Origin: Lysinibacter sp. HNR
Lineage (GTDB): Bacteria > Actinomycetota > Actinomycetes > Actinomycetales > Microbacteriaceae
Direction of reading: 5' to 3'
Length of the DNA stretch: 64,000 nt
NCBI RefSeq assembly: GCF_029760935.1
Contig: NZ_CP121684.1
Coordinates: forward strand, 930,001 to 994,000
The first letter of the stretch is position 1. Each line of letters begins with the position of its first letter. This document shows, one piece after another, positions 60,705 to 64,000 of this stretch. The position numbers and the translations under genes were made by a program. A model generated the notes under the pieces. It ran no database searches and was not told the origin of the DNA. It saw nothing but the letters and a program-made list of their open reading frames with translations.

Positions 60705-61856
60705 ATGACAGGAGACGTACTTGGTGGCGGTGTAATCGTTGGTATCGCTGCGCTGCTCTGGGCTGTCTATTTCTTGCCCCTGTGGATGCGTCGGCGGCAA
60801 TTTGCCGCTACCGAACAAAACGCACTTCGAATACAGCGCACCCTTCGAGTGCTTGCAGAGTCAACGGAGGCTCCCCGCGAGATACACCTGGAGATAAATG
60901 CGAGGGAGGCCGCGGCTCAGGAACGCATTCTGCGTAGCGAGTTGGCGAAACAGGAGGCGGAACGCAAAAAACAAGTTTCTCAGGCGGAGGCCGAGGCCAT
61001 CAGGGCCAGGCGTCAGGCCGAGGCTGCGGCCGCTGAGGCGGAGCGTATCGCAAAAATAAAGTCCTCACGGCTAGCTCGTGAGGCACAGTTGGAGGCAAAG
61101 AAGATGGCGGAGACGGAGGCCCGTGCGCGTAGCAGCCGGGATGCTCGGGGAGGCGTGGCGGAGAGAGAGGCACTGATCAAAGCTCGCAGGGCACGTGCTA
61201 GGCGAGTACGAGCATCAATCGCTTTTATCCTCTTGGCCGGGCTGATCACGGTGGTGATCGGCGCGGTGTCCATTGCGTTTGGTGGAACCGCTACCGTGCT
61301 TACCGTTGGCGGCGTCACGGTGGCTATGGGTCTTGTGGGTTTGAAAGTTGCTGCTCCCCGTCCGCAGCGGCTCACTCAAGCGCTTCCCTCCACTATCGTG
61401 CACGAGTTTGAGATGGGGGAGGAGGCTCCCGTTGCTGCAGCGGAAGAGCCGGTGGAGAAGGGCAACGATCGCCTGTGGGTGCCGCGTGAGCTACCCAAGC
61501 CCCTGTATCTGACCCGTGAAACGACCGCTCAAGAAGAGGTTCGGGTCCAGGCTCCGCAGCGTAATGCGACGGTAGTGCCTGACGACCTACGTCGTGCGGC
61601 AGAGCGTGCCGCACGGATCCCTCACATCTCCGCGCGCACCCCTGTTTCGAGGACGGATACGGCAGTATTTGATGTTGAGGCCTCTGATACGACATCTTCT
61701 ACCGCGGGTTCGCGTCAGCAAAGTACCCAGCGTTCCGTAACCGGAAAGCTGTCGGATCCCGCACGATTGCGTTCAATGGGGGTTGTCGACACGGTTGATG
61801 AGCCCGGTCTTGCCAACCTTGACGATGTGCTGCGTCGTCGACGCAACGTTGGCTAG
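60705..61856 (+). CDS. membrane protein with long coiled coil (Rv0996/GLPR-like)
   Basis: This 383-residue protein has an N-terminal membrane helix (about 6-24) and a long Ala/Glu/Arg-rich coiled coil (about 60-155). Two central hydrophobic segments (about 167-187 and 190-210) follow, and a polar C-terminal tail. The gene order after rimJ is that of Rv0996 in M. tuberculosis. Homologs have been reported as the membrane receptor (GLPR) of a gephyrin-like division protein in Corynebacterium; that link is from memory and not visible in the sequence. It probably acts at the envelope or in cell division. ATG start has GGAGG just upstream (60697-60701). Confidence 0.7.
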   Translation: MTGDVLGGGVIVGIAALLWAVYFLPLWMRRRQFAATEQNALRIQRTLRVLAESTEAPREIHLEINAREAAAQERILRSELAKQEAERKKQVSQAEAEAIRARRQAEAAAAEAERIAKIKSSRLAREAQLEAKKMAETEARARSSRDARGGVAEREALIKARRARARRVRASIAFILLAGLITVVIGAVSIAFGGTATVLTVGGVTVAMGLVGLKVAAPRPQRLTQALPSTIVHEFEMGEEAPVAAAEEPVEKGNDRLWVPRELPKPLYLTRETTAQEEVRVQAPQRNATVVPDDLRRAAERAARIPHISARTPVSRTDTAVFDVEASDTTSSTAGSRQQSTQRSVTGKLSDPARLRSMGVVDTVDEPGLANLDDVLRRRRNVG

Positions 61857-61911
61857 TTCTCGATCAACACAGAATAAGACGGAGCGGTTGAGGAACCGCT
61901 CGCAGGCGGGT

Positions 61912-62733
61912 ATGTCGGCGGAGCCCGGGTTGCGGATGAAAGACGCGGCTCGAAAGACACACGGAAATCGGACCGTACGCATTGCGGCGCGAGTGGGTCT
62001 CATCGCAAATGGTGCCGTACACATACTGATCGGTGTTATTGCGTTTACTATCGCTCAGGGCGGCAGCGGTGACGCTGATCAGGCCGGTGCGCTCGGTGCT
62101 ATCTCGCGCTCTCCGGGCGGTGCTCTTCTTCTTTGGGGCGCGGGGTTTGCGCTGGGAGGGCTTGCGGTGTGGCAATTGACGGGTGCTGTGTGGGTGAGCG
62201 CTTCGGGGATTTCAAAGCTTTGGTTGGGGCGGCTGAAGGAGATCGCAAAAGCGATGGGGTTTGCAGCCATGAGTTGGACAACGCTTTTCTTTACCCTGGG
62301 GGTACACTCAGATGCGGAACGCCGTTCGCAAGAGTTTAGCAAAATGATGTTGGGCACATTCGGCGGAGTAATCGTTTTGTTTCTCGTGGGTGCAATCATC
62401 ATAGCTGTGGGGTTGGGGATAGCTTATCGGGGAGTGTCCCAGGGGTTTCGGGTTGAGATTAATTTTCCCGGCGGTATTCGCAATATAATTATCCGGGTGT
62501 GTGGTGTGGCCGGACACGTGACCAAGGGTATTGCTTTTGTCATTGTGGGTGGGCTTTTTATCGCCGCAGCAATCTTTGCAGACCCGGATCAGGCGGGTGG
62601 TTTGGACGGTGCTCTCAAATATGTTGCATCGTTGCCGTTTGGGTATTTTCTTCTGACGGCTGTTGCCTTTGGATTTGTGATGTACGGGTTTTATCTTTTT
62701 TCTCGTGCTCGATATTTACGAAACGAGCCTTAA
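61912..62733 (+). CDS. DUF1206 membrane protein
   Basis: This 273-residue protein from ATG 61912 has six predicted membrane segments. They form three repeats of two helices, each opening with a pattern like (A/V)ARVGLIANGAVHILIGVIAF, LKEIAKAMGFAAMSWTTLF and VAGHVTKGIAFVIVGGLFI. This is the DUF1206 repeat arrangement. The reading frame extends back into the previous gene (to 61783), and a TTG at 61888 is another option. Function is unknown. Confidence 0.85.
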   Translation: MSAEPGLRMKDAARKTHGNRTVRIAARVGLIANGAVHILIGVIAFTIAQGGSGDADQAGALGAISRSPGGALLLWGAGFALGGLAVWQLTGAVWVSASGISKLWLGRLKEIAKAMGFAAMSWTTLFFTLGVHSDAERRSQEFSKMMLGTFGGVIVLFLVGAIIIAVGLGIAYRGVSQGFRVEINFPGGIRNIIIRVCGVAGHVTKGIAFVIVGGLFIAAAIFADPDQAGGLDGALKYVASLPFGYFLLTAVAFGFVMYGFYLFSRARYLRNEP

Positions 62734-62775
62734 CACCCGCAAGGTGTCTCGTTACGTGGTAGTGTCTTCTTGCTG

Positions 62776-62848
62776 GGGCCTGTGGCGCAGTTGGTAGCGC
62801 GCCTCGTTCGCATCGAGGAGGTCAGGGGTTCAATTCCCCTCAGGTCCA
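62776..62848 (+). tRNA. tRNA-Ala, anticodon CGC
   Basis: Complete cloverleaf: acceptor GGGCCTG with CAGGTCC (one G-U), D-arm GCGC/GCGC, anticodon stem CCTCG/CGAGG with loop TTCGCAT, T-arm AGGGG/CCCCT with loop TTCAATT. Discriminator A at 62848. The bases that follow are CCG, so the terminal CCA is not encoded. The IS481-type element begins about four bases later. Confidence 0.95.
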
Positions 62849-62857
62849 CCGTTGTGA

Positions 62858-62898
62858 TGAGTCGGGACATATGTCTCACATGAGTCGCGACATATGTC
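62858..62898. repeat. direct repeats at the IS end
   Basis: TGAGTCGGGACATATGTC (62858-62875) and TGAGTCGCGACATATGTC (62881-62898) differ at one base of 18 and repeat with a 23-base period. Each contains the palindrome GACATATGTC. They may be transposase-binding sites in the subterminal region. Confidence 0.7.
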
Positions 62899-62902
62899 AC
62901 AG

Positions 62903-64000
62903 TCAACGGGAGTTCGGCCATCGGCCGGGCTCCCGTTGCTGATTTCGCCAGTAGCTGCGTGTGGGGTCGATGGTGTTTGTGGCGATGACGTCGCTGGTTT
63001 CGAGGTGTACGACGGTGACGGTGTGTTCGTCGATGAGGATGATGACTCGTTTTCGTGCGTGGGCGATGCCGATTCCGAGGTGGTGCATTTTTCCGGCTCG
63101 GCGTAGTGAGATCTTTCCGGCTGGGTCGACATGGTCGTATCTGATGCGGTAGTTCCCGTCACCTGGTGATTGGTGGGCGGGCAGTGCTTTTGGGTGTGCT
63201 CGGTAGGTCTGTCCTGGTGTGCGGCGGCCGAGGGCGCGGTGTGGGCGTTGTTCGTTGTATTCGTGTTGGAAGCGGTTGAGCTGGGTTTGTAACTCGTGCA
63301 GTGTTGCCGCGGGTGGTTGTGTGGCGAGCCAGCGTTTTTGTGTTTGGTGGAACCGTTCGATTTTGCCTTGAGTTTGCGGGTGGCCTGGGCGACCGTTCTT
63401 TTGGGTGATTCCTAGGAGGGGGAGGATGTGCTCGAAGGCGTTGCGTCCGCCGACGAAACGTGCGGTGTAGACGACGCCGTTATCAGTCAGTGTTGATGCC
63501 GGCGCCCCGTGCTCATCAACAAGCGTAAGGAATGTTGTGACGACGAGATCGCCTGTGACGCGCGAATATGCGCGGTTATCGAGGAGGTAGCGGGAATGAT
63601 CATCGAGCCAGTTGAGGATCTCGATATCGGTGCCATCGGCGAGTGTCCAGTGGGTGAAATCTGATTGCCAGGTTTCGTTGGGGAAGTCGGCTTCGAATCG
63701 GATGTAGGAGTTTTTGGGGCGTTTGCGGGGTTCTGGGGTGATGAGGTTTGCGGTGTGGAGGATACGGCGGATGGTGGAGGTGGAGGGCGGGGTGTGGCCT
63801 TCGTGTTCCAGATGCCAGGCGATGGTGACTGGGCCGGCGTCGTGTCCGGCTGCGGTGAGTTGCTGGCGGAGGGTGATGATGCGTTCTTTGAGGTGTGGTG
63901 GAGTTTTTGTTGGGGGTTGGATTTTGGGCGTCGTGATTGGGGTTCGATGGCGTTGAGGCCTTCGGTGCGGGCTCGTTTGAGGAGTCGGTGGAGTTGGCGG
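62903..64000 (-). pseudogene. IS481-family transposase, frameshifted and partial
   Basis: Read from the window edge, the protein starts within an HTH region (RQLHRLLKRARTEGLNAIEP, then QSRRPKSN) and, after an A-run at 63904-63908, continues in the -1 frame. The long second part has all DDE parts of the rve core: DFTHWTLADGTD, TDNGVVY and GKIERFHQTQKRW, then the C-terminal MHHLGIGIAHARKRV and TIDPTRSYW. The two frames join only if one base is added at the A-run or the ribosome slips by -1. The catalytic domain is otherwise intact and open for about 335 codons. A recent 1-base loss, a sequencing error, or programmed frameshifting are all possible; IS481 elements normally use one frame. Confidence 0.75.

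Larger units (their letters stand above)
62853..64000 (-). mobile_element. IS481-type insertion sequence, cut by the window edge
   Basis: The element begins near TGTGATGAG at 62853 and includes an end region with 18-base direct repeats (62858-62898) and a minus-strand transposase that runs off the window. The far end is not in the window, so length, inverted repeats and target duplication cannot be confirmed. It is inserted just downstream of tRNA-Ala. Confidence 0.75.

Overview
The window is a chromosomal stretch from an actinomycete, most likely a member of the Microbacteriaceae or a close relative. Supporting markers are a WhiB regulator, a mycothiol synthase (mshD), CarD, a PdtaS-type kinase, a GlnR-type orphan regulator, SenX3/RegX3, and DUF3499, DUF5719 and DUF1206 proteins. 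Several gene orders match those I know from Mycobacterium: whiB2 to metallopeptidase-like to DUF3499; carD-ispD-ispF-cysS-rlmB; glnR-mshD beside pst; mutT1-ppk; fmdB/5-FTHF cyclo-ligase/galU/rimJ. The fused ispDF gene, the lysine-less helicase-nuclease and the moderately high GC by eye fit Microbacteriaceae better than mycobacteria. The genus cannot be named from the sequence alone.

Layout. Positions 1-1072 hold a family 2 glycosyltransferase. Positions 1157-9894 are a catabolic island: an FCD-type GntR regulator and a carbamate kinase on the minus strand, diverging from a plus-strand operon of DUF2877, an ankyrin-repeat protein, FdrA, DUF1116, an NCS1 nucleobase permease and a zinc nucleobase deaminase. 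FdrA, DUF1116 and DUF2877 are the three subunits of the recently described oxamate carbamoyltransferase (AllFGH). With carbamate kinase they should turn a carbamoylated intermediate into ATP, CO2 and ammonia. No ring-opening hydrolase is present, so the substrate is open. Positions 10018-22249 are a cell-envelope region: two O-antigen-ligase-like polymerases, manA, whiB, a giant membrane glycosyltransferase, DUF5719, a metallopeptidase-like protein, DUF3499 and an ABC exporter.

Positions 22250-24816 look like a degraded accessory insertion. It holds a tRNA-like scar, a leucine-rich-repeat surface protein with an LAxTG sorting signal whose signal peptide is cut by an in-frame TGA, a decayed IS630 transposase and a complete tRNA-Lys. 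Positions 24973-36138 hold phosphate uptake (pstSCAB), polyphosphate metabolism (mutT1-like/ppk1), mycothiol synthesis and GlnR. Positions 36231-41938 hold small membrane proteins, a nitrobindin-like protein, a YgfZ-like protein, a FUSC protein, an esterase and gpmA. Positions 41998-44934 hold phoU, senX3 and regX3, the phosphate sensor that probably acts on the PHO-like box upstream of pstS. Positions 44957-49963 are the lipoprotein/carD/ispDF/cysS/rlmB housekeeping block. Positions 50079-62733 hold an Rv3235-like protein, pdtaS, glycerate kinase, an LPQTG mini-protein, a 1293-residue helicase-nuclease, FmdB, 5-FTHF cyclo-ligase, galU, rimJ, a coiled-coil membrane protein and a DUF1206 protein. 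The window ends with tRNA-Ala and a frameshifted IS481-type element starting four bases beyond the tRNA and running off the edge.

The most interesting items are the carbamoyltransferase/deaminase/ankyrin cluster, the helicase-nuclease with altered Walker A and B motifs, and the LRR adhesin with an interrupted signal peptide inside a tRNA-bounded scar region.
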